From positions 38,805-102,804 of the forward strand of contig JAKUTR010000005.1 in assembly GCA_022448725.1 (NCBI GenBank): DNA of 64,000 nucleotides, given 5' to 3'. Shown here one piece after another: positions 43,101 to 51,171 of this stretch; the first letter of the stretch is position 1, and every line of letters begins with the position of its first letter. The translations under genes and the position numbers were made by a program. The stretch comes from SAR202 cluster bacterium (GTDB lineage Bacteria > Chloroflexota > Dehalococcoidia > Lucifugimonadales > VXLM01). The notes below the pieces were generated by a model. That model did not search any database. It was not told the origin of the DNA and was given only the letters and a program-made list of their open reading frames with translations.

Positions 43101-43461
43101 ACGAATAGATCGAATCTCTCCTCTCCACGCAACTCGCATGGGCCCAGCAATCCGTCACGCGACGGCAAAACTCGACTCCCATGATGCTAAGACCAAATTG
43201 CTTTTCCTTATCAGTGATGGTCGACCCCAGGACCGCGGGTATTCACGCGAGGGTGTGGAAAAAGAATACGCCGTTCATGATACCAAGAGAGCTTTTGACG
43301 AGGCTCGTGCAAAGAACGTGATCCCTTTCTGCCTAACGGTGGATAAGAATGGTCACGACTACCTCGCTGCGATGTGCCAAGACATCGGTTACGAGATACT
43401 TGATGATATCCTCCAACTGCCGCATCGACTGCTTTACTTATACCGCCGGCTTACAATGTGA
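40180..43461 (+). CDS. Large VWA-domain protein, CbbO/NorD-like, with helical repeats
   Basis: A 1093-residue protein with no signal peptide or membrane span. Residues about 44-345 contain around seven degenerate helical repeats of 37-39 residues, with the pattern W-A-x2-G-x2-I and later Y/F-x2-S-P. Residues 595-765 are a very acidic, low-complexity linker. The C-terminal third is a von Willebrand A domain with a complete metal site: Asp875-Thr-Ser877-Ala-Ser879, Thr985 and Asp1013. This is the architecture of CbbO/NorD partners of MoxR ATPases. It starts at GTG 40180 inside the NUDIX gene and ends in a GTGA overlap with uppP. The target enzyme is unknown. Confidence 0.88.
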   Translation: MEELTPLQHKETVYEELHQIAPGAGEEFAKAWLSMSLVLKTDQLDVWANVGIRIARQSVRSWEVAAQYYKTSPSIVTLMPFNRFEEWARAGESICEDSSTVATCYLISSPLVLKKLRARHVAEWATMGQRLYKGTWKSSTLACKFFENSPQLTENLEIKNLDSFVSFLEYISRRSYDVATDCLNLSLDIFPILGEADEEFIALASSTAETGWRQVKNLFDATARSLPRIQAGQRHRFITLADRLRASEISNVPGTMLDMSHALSELSADYHEPVLAMSEDLLLHEPQAVPEFIKTTPQTLGRVSVSQLEQWYIEGVGILKQNHEGGLAYFRLESSTAQGMLESLSASVEFDRVQELMQMYCQALAGSDIEVAASTELAEKRIGWFSTDTPTTEGTTVYVPNVADRYPTKDENFDLFKVISTHQVARLEFGSFHFLFDLPATQFSNLRHELEKRVLEANDTHDDKTIEWVTDVQRLFNLVSDRQLALDLFTLLEGGRLDSRVVTEYLGMRRSYEKVQEDALNSRPNIKEMTARETLVEFLVRVTLRSSSNVAIPQEYHFEAERLASIAKKILLHRTTVEDTAEAMLRAYAILSKIPNREIEDEEWHDIDTGEQEDYEITAEDDENTIEQILQGMGGNLPEQSSETETTDDKEYEPSQDVDYRGDFKPEMVQLLEQLRLQQGDGSSESGDPQQITQEMLQELISNSVEMEASGNGDGTEDMTAELAENMLKEAQMSSQPTNPNRGQGPLSHIDEEGGEIDSEEPQTFAYDEWDFRADDYKPRWCLVREKVMPEGDPAYYGQTLADYSALVNQIRRQFELLVPEMFRRQRKLEDGEEIDIDDVIEAMVDIKTGASPSDKLYWRRNKVQRDVAVVFLMDTSASTAEAIDESRRGEEWDAPDDPVEYMTWLRTRRSEGVRRSYKRIIDLEKEACVMLINALESIGDVYGIYAFSGYGRENVEFYTVKDIDQPFADNVKKRIDRISPLHATRMGPAIRHATAKLDSHDAKTKLLFLISDGRPQDRGYSREGVEKEYAVHDTKRAFDEARAKNVIPFCLTVDKNGHDYLAAMCQDIGYEILDDILQLPHRLLYLYRRLTM

Positions 43462-44243
43462 TAGAAGCAATTGTCCTCGGATCTCTGCAGGGAATGTTGG
43501 AGTGGCTACCTGTTAGCTCAGAGGGAGTTGTAGCAGCAGTTTACGCATTTTCCTTCGACAAACCTTTAGATGAAGCTATAGGTTTCGCACTGTGGCTGCA
43601 TGCCGGCACCGTACCCGCGGCGGTGGTTGTACTGCGACGGGATATCTTGATGCTTATACGTGACTTGGTATCCTATCCACGCAAGCCTTCACCACTACTA
43701 CGTTTCTGCTTCCTTGCCACATTGGTAAGTGCAATTGTTGCAGCACCTCTTCTTTTAACTTTAGGTAGCATCTCGACAATCACAGGTGCTGCCGTGATGG
43801 GGGTGGTTGGCACATTTATGCTAATCACCGGCTACCTACAGATACGTAGTAAGCCCACCGGCTATCGCAATATTGATCAAATTAAGACTCCCGACATTGT
43901 TGCCACCGGTGTGGCGCAGGGCCTCGCAGTTATACCCGGCCTCAGTCGTTCGGGGATGACAGTAGTTGTGCTTGTCACACGGCGGTTAAGAATCAAAGAC
44001 GCATTGGTACTCAGCTTCCTGCTCAGCATCCCTGCGAGCATTGGGTCCGCTTTATTTGTGGGAATCAATCACAACCTGATAATCAACTTAGAGGCGATCA
44101 TCGCAGCTTTGGTAGCCTTCATCGTTGGGATCATCACTATCAGAGGCTTACTAGCACTGTCTTCCACCATCAAATTTGGATGGTTCGTTATCACAGTCGG
44201 CGTGGCTATGATAATCGGGGCCCTCTGGGGAGAACTACTATAA
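43458..44243 (+). CDS. uppP: Undecaprenyl-diphosphate phosphatase UppP
   Basis: Integral membrane phosphatase that recycles the undecaprenyl carrier for cell-wall and glycan synthesis. It is 261 residues with about seven to eight membrane spans. The first motif reads LQGMLEWLPVSSEG and the second PGLSRSGMT. The usual bacterial first motif ends SSSGH; here it is SSEGV, so the His of that motif is missing, a form I associate with archaeal-type relatives. It starts at GTG 43458, overlapping the VWA stop by four bases, so it belongs to the MoxR/VWA operon. Confidence 0.88.
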   Translation: MIEAIVLGSLQGMLEWLPVSSEGVVAAVYAFSFDKPLDEAIGFALWLHAGTVPAAVVVLRRDILMLIRDLVSYPRKPSPLLRFCFLATLVSAIVAAPLLLTLGSISTITGAAVMGVVGTFMLITGYLQIRSKPTGYRNIDQIKTPDIVATGVAQGLAVIPGLSRSGMTVVVLVTRRLRIKDALVLSFLLSIPASIGSALFVGINHNLIINLEAIIAALVAFIVGIITIRGLLALSSTIKFGWFVITVGVAMIIGALWGELL

Positions 44244-44294
44244 CCCATTCTTTGAATTCCCCTCCTGTGCTACACTCTGCGCAAGTGAACTGCT

Positions 44295-45176
44295 GTGAAT
44301 TGGCTTGACTACGCTTTACTCGCTATCGTTGTAATCGGGGCCCTCCGAGGCATAAAGTCTGGCATCCTTGACTCAATCGTCTACGCCATCCTTGCCTTCC
44401 TGGGTTGGTATTTAGCCGGCCAGATTGGACCTGCGATCGGGGACGCACTTAAGGATACGGTCTCAAACGACCAGATCCTTACCACTTTCTCCTTCATCAT
44501 TGTCATTGCCTCGGTGCTGTGGGTAGGCCGTATACTGTGGAAAATCGTTAAACCAGTAATAGGAATCGCCACGTTAGGGACGACTGTAGTTATCGACAGG
44601 GCTGGTGGGTTGATCCTTGGACTTCTAATCGGTGCAGCGATAGCAGGAACTGTGATTATCATTCTTGCACGTCTGACTTACACATTCGACACGCAAGATG
44701 TTGTTGATCTAATGCCTAGACAGTTAGTGACCGCTCAGACCAACATTAACTCTATTATTAGCTCTTTAGAGCAAACAGTACCGGACAAAAACCAGCTTGC
44801 CGAAATTCTTCAAAAGACTGAACAGGTTAAGGGCGCTATACACCAAGATCTCACTGAAGCTGAATCCAAGGAAGCAATTGCTGCTATCTCCGACCTTGAA
44901 AGGTCAGTTAGACAATTCACTCCAGACAAAAACCTGGGAAACCAATTATCGTACCTATCTGACCTTCGAGAAACGATCGCCGGTAGCCGTGACGCCATCG
45001 ACGAGCAGGTTGAATCAGTTAGATATGATCTTGAAACGGCGTTGACAGAGTCAACTCTGGTCGGCATATTTGTTGACTTCACAGAAGCCTTACCAGGCAG
45101 CGCTCTTGGGTTCATTCCCGATGATTTCAAGACCTCGATGGATATACTTAAGGAGAACATGGACGACAGGAGTTAA
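44295..45176 (+). CDS. CvpA family membrane protein
   Basis: Four N-terminal membrane spans (residues about 5-130) beginning NWLDYALLAIVVIGALRGIK, typical of CvpA, followed by a soluble, partly coiled C-terminal half of about 160 residues. CvpA was first linked to colicin V production and more recently to envelope stress; the mechanism is unknown. The C-terminal half is longer than in small CvpA proteins, as in serine-protease-associated variants, but no protease domain is present. The start is GTG 44295, with a TGC-TACACT extended -10 candidate about 25 bases upstream. Confidence 0.8.
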   Translation: MNWLDYALLAIVVIGALRGIKSGILDSIVYAILAFLGWYLAGQIGPAIGDALKDTVSNDQILTTFSFIIVIASVLWVGRILWKIVKPVIGIATLGTTVVIDRAGGLILGLLIGAAIAGTVIIILARLTYTFDTQDVVDLMPRQLVTAQTNINSIISSLEQTVPDKNQLAEILQKTEQVKGAIHQDLTEAESKEAIAAISDLERSVRQFTPDKNLGNQLSYLSDLRETIAGSRDAIDEQVESVRYDLETALTESTLVGIFVDFTEALPGSALGFIPDDFKTSMDILKENMDDRS

Positions 45177-45186
45177 TTTCGCGACG

Positions 45187-45699
45187 ATGATGTTGGACAC
45201 ACCGGTGCTGATCCTTAATCAGAACTACCAGCCACTAAATGTGTGCAATGTCAGGCGCGCAATGGTCTTGATGGGTGTAGGGAAAGCAGAGATGCTTACG
45301 AACGGGCGAGGAGACATCCATACCGTTTCAGATTCATTTGGTATACCTTCGGTCATCCGACTCATGTATATGGTCAAACGGCCGGTAACGCAGCGTAAGC
45401 TTTCACGTAGAGCTGTCTTCTATCGTGACAACTTCACATGTCAGTATTGTGGCAAAGAGGAGAGGGGTTTGACAATCGACCACATTGTTCCTCGTTCACA
45501 ACGTGGACCACACACCTGGGCTAACGTTGTAAGTGCCTGCGTCCCCTGTAATCACAGGAAGGCTGGGCGTACTCCCAAACAGGCTAATATGCGTCTACTC
45601 CGCGAACCTCTCATACCGAGGCCAGACCCTTACTCACTGTTTCACCACCGTACTATCATCGCAGAATGGCGGGAGTGGATGCCTTGGGCTCATTCATAG
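45187..45699 (+). CDS. HNH endonuclease
   Basis: Small HNH nuclease of about 170 residues. The N-terminal VLILNQNYQPLNVCNVRRA is a common lead-in for this family. The nuclease core is FTCQYCGKEERGLTIDHIVP with ANVVSACVPCNHRKAG, giving the HNH residues and a four-Cys zinc site. It is a widespread free-standing form of unknown role, and neighbouring genes do not suggest restriction or phage function. AGGAG lies 13 bases before ATG 45187, somewhat far. Confidence 0.87.
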   Translation: MMLDTPVLILNQNYQPLNVCNVRRAMVLMGVGKAEMLTNGRGDIHTVSDSFGIPSVIRLMYMVKRPVTQRKLSRRAVFYRDNFTCQYCGKEERGLTIDHIVPRSQRGPHTWANVVSACVPCNHRKAGRTPKQANMRLLREPLIPRPDPYSLFHHRTIIAEWREWMPWAHS

Positions 45700-45759
45700 T
45701 GTCCAGGTACCAATATTCACCTCAGATCATTCCCATTATTCGAGCTAGGAGGAGACATT

Positions 45760-47346
45760 GTGTTTGACGTGATAATTACCGGAGGTACGGTGGTCGATGG
45801 TACAGAGAGAAAAGGCTTTGCCGCTGACGTCGGTATCGTGGGCGATAGAATCGAATACATCGGGGACTTGAGTGATACCAACACCCGCAGGGTTATTGAT
45901 GCGCAGGGGTTCACTGTAGCACCCGGATTCATTGATACACATACCCACTCTGAGGGTGATTTACTTGTGAATCCTCAGCATGCTTGCGGCCTCCGTCAGG
46001 GTATAACCACAGAGTTTCTAGGGATTGACGGCATGTCGTACGCACCTTTGTCTCATGAGAACTATCTGACATACCGCTACTGGCTCAAAGGATTGCTGGG
46101 TGAGCCACCCACAGACGTTGACATGAGCAGCGTTACTGCGTTTCGAGCAAACTACCATAAGAAAGTTGCCATCAATACTGTGTATTTAGTGCCTAACGGC
46201 ACGGTGAGACTTGAGACGGCAGGCTTCAGAGATGTCCCACTAGCCGGTCCATTAATGAGCAACTACAAGCGTTTAGTTAGGGAAGGAATGGAACAAGGCG
46301 CCGTTGGCTTTACTACCGGATCAAGCTACTATCCCGGGCCATGGACAAGCACCGAAGAGTTGATCGAGATATGTGAACTCGTTCGAGACCTTGGTGGCGT
46401 CTACATGGCCGAGCCTCGTAGAGCAAACCCCGAACGGGCACACGAGGGAGGTGGGGTACTAGAGGCACTCGAGATAGCGCGCCGTTCAGGAGTCAAACTA
46501 CATTTAGCCCACTTCCGTACTGATCCAAAAACTGCAGGCCAGGTTCAGTTGCTTATGGCGGATGTAGACAAAGCAAAGGCTCAGGGAGTAGACGTTACAT
46601 TGGACATCTATCCATACCCTAGTGGAAGCACTATTCCCGTCAGTTTTTTCCCAAGCTGGGCTCAGGACGGTGGCCCAGAAGAGATCATACAGCACCTAAA
46701 AAACGCAGCCAGCAGAGCAAAAATTATCGAATACTTGGAAACCGAATTCTACTACCTGCGTTCACTGGATGAAATTGTCTTCTCATATGTACCCGGCAAC
46801 ACGAGGCTGGAGGGCCTGAGCCTACCGGATTACGCAAAGGAACTAGGCATATCATTGGGTGATGCGCTGTGTAGGATCATGCTTGAACAGGACCTAAACG
46901 TTGGGTACACCATGCCGCCACCGACCAGCTACGGGCTTTGGCGTCAAGTGAGCCAGGATGCAATGGAACTGCTGGCTCGCGACGATTATATGGTTTGCAG
47001 CGATATCACTCCCGCAGGCTCCATGCCACACCCACGCTCATATGGTGCCTTCCCTCGGTTTCTTGGTCGTCTCAGGCGCACGTTCCATACACTGAGCCTT
47101 GAAGCGATCATCCACAGGATGACAGATCGGCCTGCACAACGATTCAGCCTTGCTAAACGAGGTCGAATCGAGAAAGGGTTCTTTGCTGATATTACGATCT
47201 TTGATGCTAACAAAGTGATCGATACAGCGACATATGACGACCCGAAACAGTATCCTATCGGTATACACTATGTGTTGGTGAACGGAGAGGTAGCTCTAGA
47301 CAATGAGCGACTCACCGGGGTCATGGCAGGTCAGGCAGTTCCTTAA
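45760..47346 (+). CDS. N-acyl-D-amino-acid deacylase family amidohydrolase
   Basis: Amidohydrolase of 528 residues related to D-aminoacylase and D-glutamate deacylase. FIDTHTHSEGDLL gives His-x-His, HLAHFRTD a further His, and VCSDITPAGSMPHPRSYG the C-terminal Asp and His with the family PRSYG segment. The last 60 residues return to the N-terminal beta sandwich (KGFFADITIFD). The natural substrate is unknown; N-acyl-D-amino acids or cyclic amides are likely. AGGAGGAG at 45747-45754 sets GTG 45760. Confidence 0.88.
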   Translation: MFDVIITGGTVVDGTERKGFAADVGIVGDRIEYIGDLSDTNTRRVIDAQGFTVAPGFIDTHTHSEGDLLVNPQHACGLRQGITTEFLGIDGMSYAPLSHENYLTYRYWLKGLLGEPPTDVDMSSVTAFRANYHKKVAINTVYLVPNGTVRLETAGFRDVPLAGPLMSNYKRLVREGMEQGAVGFTTGSSYYPGPWTSTEELIEICELVRDLGGVYMAEPRRANPERAHEGGGVLEALEIARRSGVKLHLAHFRTDPKTAGQVQLLMADVDKAKAQGVDVTLDIYPYPSGSTIPVSFFPSWAQDGGPEEIIQHLKNAASRAKIIEYLETEFYYLRSLDEIVFSYVPGNTRLEGLSLPDYAKELGISLGDALCRIMLEQDLNVGYTMPPPTSYGLWRQVSQDAMELLARDDYMVCSDITPAGSMPHPRSYGAFPRFLGRLRRTFHTLSLEAIIHRMTDRPAQRFSLAKRGRIEKGFFADITIFDANKVIDTATYDDPKQYPIGIHYVLVNGEVALDNERLTGVMAGQAVP

Positions 47347-47388
47347 AGCCTTAGATCAATCCTGCGCCCTACGATAAGCAGGTATGGT

Positions 47389-48495
47389 TTGGTCACAGTG
47401 AGCGGCATTCGAGTTTGGGTCGGGCTTGGACTGAGTACTGTCCTCTTGGCCCTGTTTTTCTTCACTCTTGACGTCCAGCGGCTGCTGGATGCGCTTCGCG
47501 GTGCCAATTACATATACGTTGCACCCGCGATTGCCCTGTATCTAATTTCTGTTTGGTTTCGCGCCCTACGTTGGCAGTGGCTCCTTAAACACATGAAACC
47601 AATTAAAGTAAAGAGGCTGTACCCCGTCGTGGTAGTGGGATATATGGCCAATAATCTTCTCCCCATGCGGCTGGGTGAGTTTGTTCGCAGCTACTACATC
47701 GGTGAACGTGAAGGTGTCAGTAAAGCGTCTGCACTGGTCACTATATTTCTCGAACGCCTTCTAGACGCTTTTACCTTAATTTTATTCATTGCTATAGCAG
47801 CGCTCTTCGTTCCTCTGGTTGGTGTGGCCAAGGGATTCGAAGAGCAATCAAGTGTACCGTGGACACTGCTGGTAGTTATCATGAGTGTCCCTTTTCTTGC
47901 CGCCTTGGGAAGCTTAGTATGGATGGCGTATACGCCTGATGGAACACGCCGGATTATGATTCCACTGCTAAACCATCTCCCTACTAGGGCTCAGCGTGTG
48001 AGTTCGGCACAACTAAATATGATGTTACACGCGCTCAAGTCGCTACAAAGCCCAACTGCAATCCCAATACTTGTATCATTGTCGCTCCCTATTTGGCTCC
48101 TTGAGGCGGGGATGTTCTTCACCATTGGCTATTCCTTCGGCTTCCAACATTTGTACCAAAACCCGACCGAAATGATGGTAGCAATGATTCTAGTCACAGC
48201 AATCGGTAATATAGGCAGTTCTATCCCGGCAGCACCTGGTGGTATAGGCCTCTTTGAGCTCGTTGCCCGAGAAGCGCTTGTGCTGCTTCCTTTAGCGTCC
48301 ATCGACCGTGCTCTGGCTGGAGGTTATATAGCAGTGGTGCACGCATCTCTTCTCTTACCAATGATAGTCCTTGGTCAGCTATTCCTTTGGAGCGGGCAAC
48401 TCTCGATACGATCCTTGTTTATGCGGGCTAGGGACAGTAACAATACCGCTGCGGATAGCCTATCTGACATCGATGCTAACGGTAGCGGACGCTGA
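47389..48495 (+). CDS. Lysylphosphatidylglycerol synthase transmembrane-region family protein
   Basis: Integral membrane protein of 368 residues with about eight spans, matching the flippase-like domain found alone in UPF0104 proteins or fused in MprF. The segments WFRALRWQWLLKHM, YMANNLLPMRLGEFVRSYY and IPAAPGGIGLFELVARE are the family landmarks. Free-standing members are thought to move or bind lipid-linked molecules. It starts at TTG 47389 (or GTG 47398) and overlaps the oxidoreductase gene by one base, suggesting a joint role in lipid or glycan metabolism. Confidence 0.82.
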   Translation: MVTVSGIRVWVGLGLSTVLLALFFFTLDVQRLLDALRGANYIYVAPAIALYLISVWFRALRWQWLLKHMKPIKVKRLYPVVVVGYMANNLLPMRLGEFVRSYYIGEREGVSKASALVTIFLERLLDAFTLILFIAIAALFVPLVGVAKGFEEQSSVPWTLLVVIMSVPFLAALGSLVWMAYTPDGTRRIMIPLLNHLPTRAQRVSSAQLNMMLHALKSLQSPTAIPILVSLSLPIWLLEAGMFFTIGYSFGFQHLYQNPTEMMVAMILVTAIGNIGSSIPAAPGGIGLFELVAREALVLLPLASIDRALAGGYIAVVHASLLLPMIVLGQLFLWSGQLSIRSLFMRARDSNNTAADSLSDIDANGSGR

Positions 48496-49829
48496 TGCGG
48501 GTCGGTGTAATTGGAGCGGGGGTAACCGGGCTAACTGCAGCTTACGAGCTAAGTAAGAAAGGCCACCACGTTATCGTTTATGAGAGGGCTCCATTCCTTG
48601 GAGGACAAGCCTCCACTTTCGATGTAGGGGGTGGTCGTTTGGAACGTGGTTACCATCACCTTTTCACTAGCGACACAGACATTGTTGATCTTATGGGCGA
48701 AATCGGACTAGGCAACAAGATGCGTTGGTACGATTCAAAGGTTGGAACCTTGTACGATGGCAAAATCTACAATTTTGTGACGCCCATGGACTTACTAAAG
48801 TTCAAACCGTTAAGCATTTTGAGTCGCATTCGGCTTGGGCTTTCCACACTCGCGATCCGTGGAATCAAAGATTGGAAATCGCTAGAAACAGAAGCAGCAG
48901 CGGACTGGTTACGACGAAAGGCCGGGCAGGAAGCGTACGACATTTTTTGGGAGCCGATGCTACGAGGCAAGTTCGGGGACGAGTATTTTCAAGAGATTGG
49001 AATGCCATGGGTTTGGGGCAAGATTGCAACTCGGTTTGCCTCACGTGGTAAAGGCCTTTCAAAAGAGATGCTTGGTTATCCTGTCGGGAGCTTCGGGGAA
49101 ATATTCGACTGCCTCGTGGATAGGATTCGGGAACATGGTAGTCTGGTATGTACGGGAACCGAAGTTACAAAAATCAGCACCTCTAATGGGTGTCTAGACG
49201 GTCTTGAGGTCAAACTAGTAGATCAAGGGACCAAACGCCAAGAGAACTTCGACGCGGTTATAGCTACAACTCAATCCTTCATCTTTACACGTAAGTTGCT
49301 TCCAGAACTTCCTGAAGAATATGTAGCAAAGTTTGAGAAAACACGATATCTCTCTGCAGTACTTCTTATACTCATCCTTGATCGCCCCTTATCTCACATC
49401 TACTGGCTTAACGTTGCCGACCGATCGATACCATTTGTTGGTGTAATCGAGCACACAAACATGGTCCCGACTGAACTCTATGGTGGAAAACACATCGTCT
49501 ACCTTACTAACTACCTAACACGCGAAAATCCTCTCTACCATCTAAACAAAACCCAACTCCTCAAGGAGTATGTCCCACACCTACGGCATATCAACCAAAA
49601 CTTCGACCCTTCCTGGATTGAGGAGACTTACCTCCACCACGTGGATGCCGCGCAGCCAATCATCGGTACGCACTATTCTCAGTTACTACCAGAACACAAA
49701 ATGCCGATTAAAGGCGTCTATCTTGCAAACACAACGCAGGTGTACCCTGAGGACCGTGGTACAAACTATAGTGTCCGCATGGGGCGTAAAGTAGCTCGCA
49801 TAGTGGATTCGGAGCATTCTCCCACTTAA
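48495..49829 (+). CDS. FAD-dependent oxidoreductase (amine oxidase/desaturase-like)
   Basis: Flavoprotein of 444 residues. VGVIGAGVTGLTAAYEL and the following YERAPFLGGQAST are the FAD-binding fold and GG motif. The C-terminal block near GVYLANTTQVYPEDRGTNYSV closes the FAD site. The layout resembles protoporphyrinogen oxidase, phytoene desaturase and the UDP-galactopyranose-mutase-like group, and the substrate is open. It is translationally coupled to the flippase-like gene (ATG inside TGA). Confidence 0.83.
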   Translation: MRVGVIGAGVTGLTAAYELSKKGHHVIVYERAPFLGGQASTFDVGGGRLERGYHHLFTSDTDIVDLMGEIGLGNKMRWYDSKVGTLYDGKIYNFVTPMDLLKFKPLSILSRIRLGLSTLAIRGIKDWKSLETEAAADWLRRKAGQEAYDIFWEPMLRGKFGDEYFQEIGMPWVWGKIATRFASRGKGLSKEMLGYPVGSFGEIFDCLVDRIREHGSLVCTGTEVTKISTSNGCLDGLEVKLVDQGTKRQENFDAVIATTQSFIFTRKLLPELPEEYVAKFEKTRYLSAVLLILILDRPLSHIYWLNVADRSIPFVGVIEHTNMVPTELYGGKHIVYLTNYLTRENPLYHLNKTQLLKEYVPHLRHINQNFDPSWIEETYLHHVDAAQPIIGTHYSQLLPEHKMPIKGVYLANTTQVYPEDRGTNYSVRMGRKVARIVDSEHSPT

Positions 49830-49887
49830 TATCTCAACACCTACGCGGGGACCGAGTGGCATTGTGCGTAAATGAAAGGGGAATGAT

Positions 49888-50280
49888 ATGTCTGATGTTA
49901 CGCTCGCTGAAGCTTTAGAAATCTGCACCACCGCTATATCTCAAGCGGAAAAGATGGGAATCAAAATCGCTGTCTCGGTGGTTGACTCAGGAAGTAACTT
50001 AGTGACCACACAAAGAATGGATGGCGCATTGATTCTTGCTGTGGAGGGAAGTCGCGGAAAGGCTGTCTGTTCTGTCATGTTTGGACAGCCTAGTGGGGAA
50101 CTTGAGGAGCGATCAACTAGACCGACCTTCCAGTCACTGCAACTGCAATACGGTGGACGCTTCATTATGGGACAAGGAGCCGTACCAATCTTCAGAGGAG
50201 ATGAACTTATCGGGGCCTGCGGTGTTGGAGGGGGCACCCCTCAACAAGACGAGGATTGCGCACGTGCAGCCATTACATAG
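49888..50280 (+). CDS. GlcG/HbpS family heme-binding-like protein
   Basis: Small protein of 130 residues in the GlcG/DUF336 family. VTLAEALEICTTAISQAEKMG, AVSVVDSGSNLV and the C-terminal GACGVGGGTPQQDEDCA are characteristic. Members bind heme or sense cobalamin or oxidative stress, and are often beside glycolate or diol utilisation genes. AAGGGG upstream supports ATG 49888. It precedes the sugar-type cluster at 50365-54609. Confidence 0.83.
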   Translation: MSDVTLAEALEICTTAISQAEKMGIKIAVSVVDSGSNLVTTQRMDGALILAVEGSRGKAVCSVMFGQPSGELEERSTRPTFQSLQLQYGGRFIMGQGAVPIFRGDELIGACGVGGGTPQQDEDCARAAIT

Positions 50281-50364
50281 TCGTATAGAACTAGGATAGT
50301 TATACTACTAGGGTTTCCAAAGACATATGGTTGGCCAAATAACGGTCACCCCATGGAGGATCAA

Positions 50365-51141
50365 ATGGATCTTGGGATAGCAGGTAGGGTTGCACTTGTA
50401 ACTGGGGGGAGTAGGGGGCTTGGACGACAGTGCGCGATCTCTTTAGCAAGTGAAGGTGTTAATGTTGCGATCTGTGGTCGCACTAAAGAGACTCTTGATA
50501 CAACCGTTTCAGAGTTGCAAGGACTAGGAGTTACTGCTGTAGGTGTGGTGACAGACGTCTCCAATACCGATCAAGCAACAGCAATGCACCAAAAAATAGT
50601 ATCCGATATAGGTAAGATCGATATCTTAGTCAATAACGTTGGAGGCAGTCTTGTCCGTGAGGATATCACGGGAACCTCAACCAATGACTTAAGAATGACT
50701 CTGGACCTAAACCTATTTGGTGGATACGAACTCATGCAACTCGTCTTACCGCACATGCGAAAACAACAGTGGGGTAGGATAATTAATATCGCGTCAATTT
50801 GGGGACGCGAACACGGGGGCCATATTGGCTACATGACCTCAAAGGCGGCGCTAATTGCCGCAACAAAACACGCAGGTGTTGCATTAGCCAAAGACAACGT
50901 ACTTGTCAACAGTATTGCCCCGGGATCCGTTTCCCACCCAGGTGGCTCGTGGGAGCGATTTCAAAACGAGAACTCCCCGGAGGTCGTCGAAGAGTTCATA
51001 GACCAGAACCTTCCAATGGGACGATTTGGATGGCCAGAGCCTGTCGGAGATCTTGCAGCTTTCCTAGCATCAGAACGTGCCGGGCTTATAACTGGGGCCT
51101 GTATCGTAGCCGATGGTGGGCAGAGCTATTCAATGATTTAG
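50365..51141 (+). CDS. SDR family oxidoreductase
   Basis: Short-chain dehydrogenase of 258 residues. LVTGGSRGLGRQCA, LVNNVGGSLV and INIASIWGREHGGHIGYMTSK supply the cofactor site and Ser/Tyr/Lys. GGAGG six to seven bases before ATG 50365 makes this start better than ATG 50353. It begins a run with an SMP-30 lactonase and a sugar isomerase-like gene, so a sugar or sugar-acid dehydrogenase is inferred. Confidence 0.85.
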   Translation: MDLGIAGRVALVTGGSRGLGRQCAISLASEGVNVAICGRTKETLDTTVSELQGLGVTAVGVVTDVSNTDQATAMHQKIVSDIGKIDILVNNVGGSLVREDITGTSTNDLRMTLDLNLFGGYELMQLVLPHMRKQQWGRIINIASIWGREHGGHIGYMTSKAALIAATKHAGVALAKDNVLVNSIAPGSVSHPGGSWERFQNENSPEVVEEFIDQNLPMGRFGWPEPVGDLAAFLASERAGLITGACIVADGGQSYSMI

Positions 51142-51171
51142 ACTCAATTCTTATGATGGGCATGATACGTA

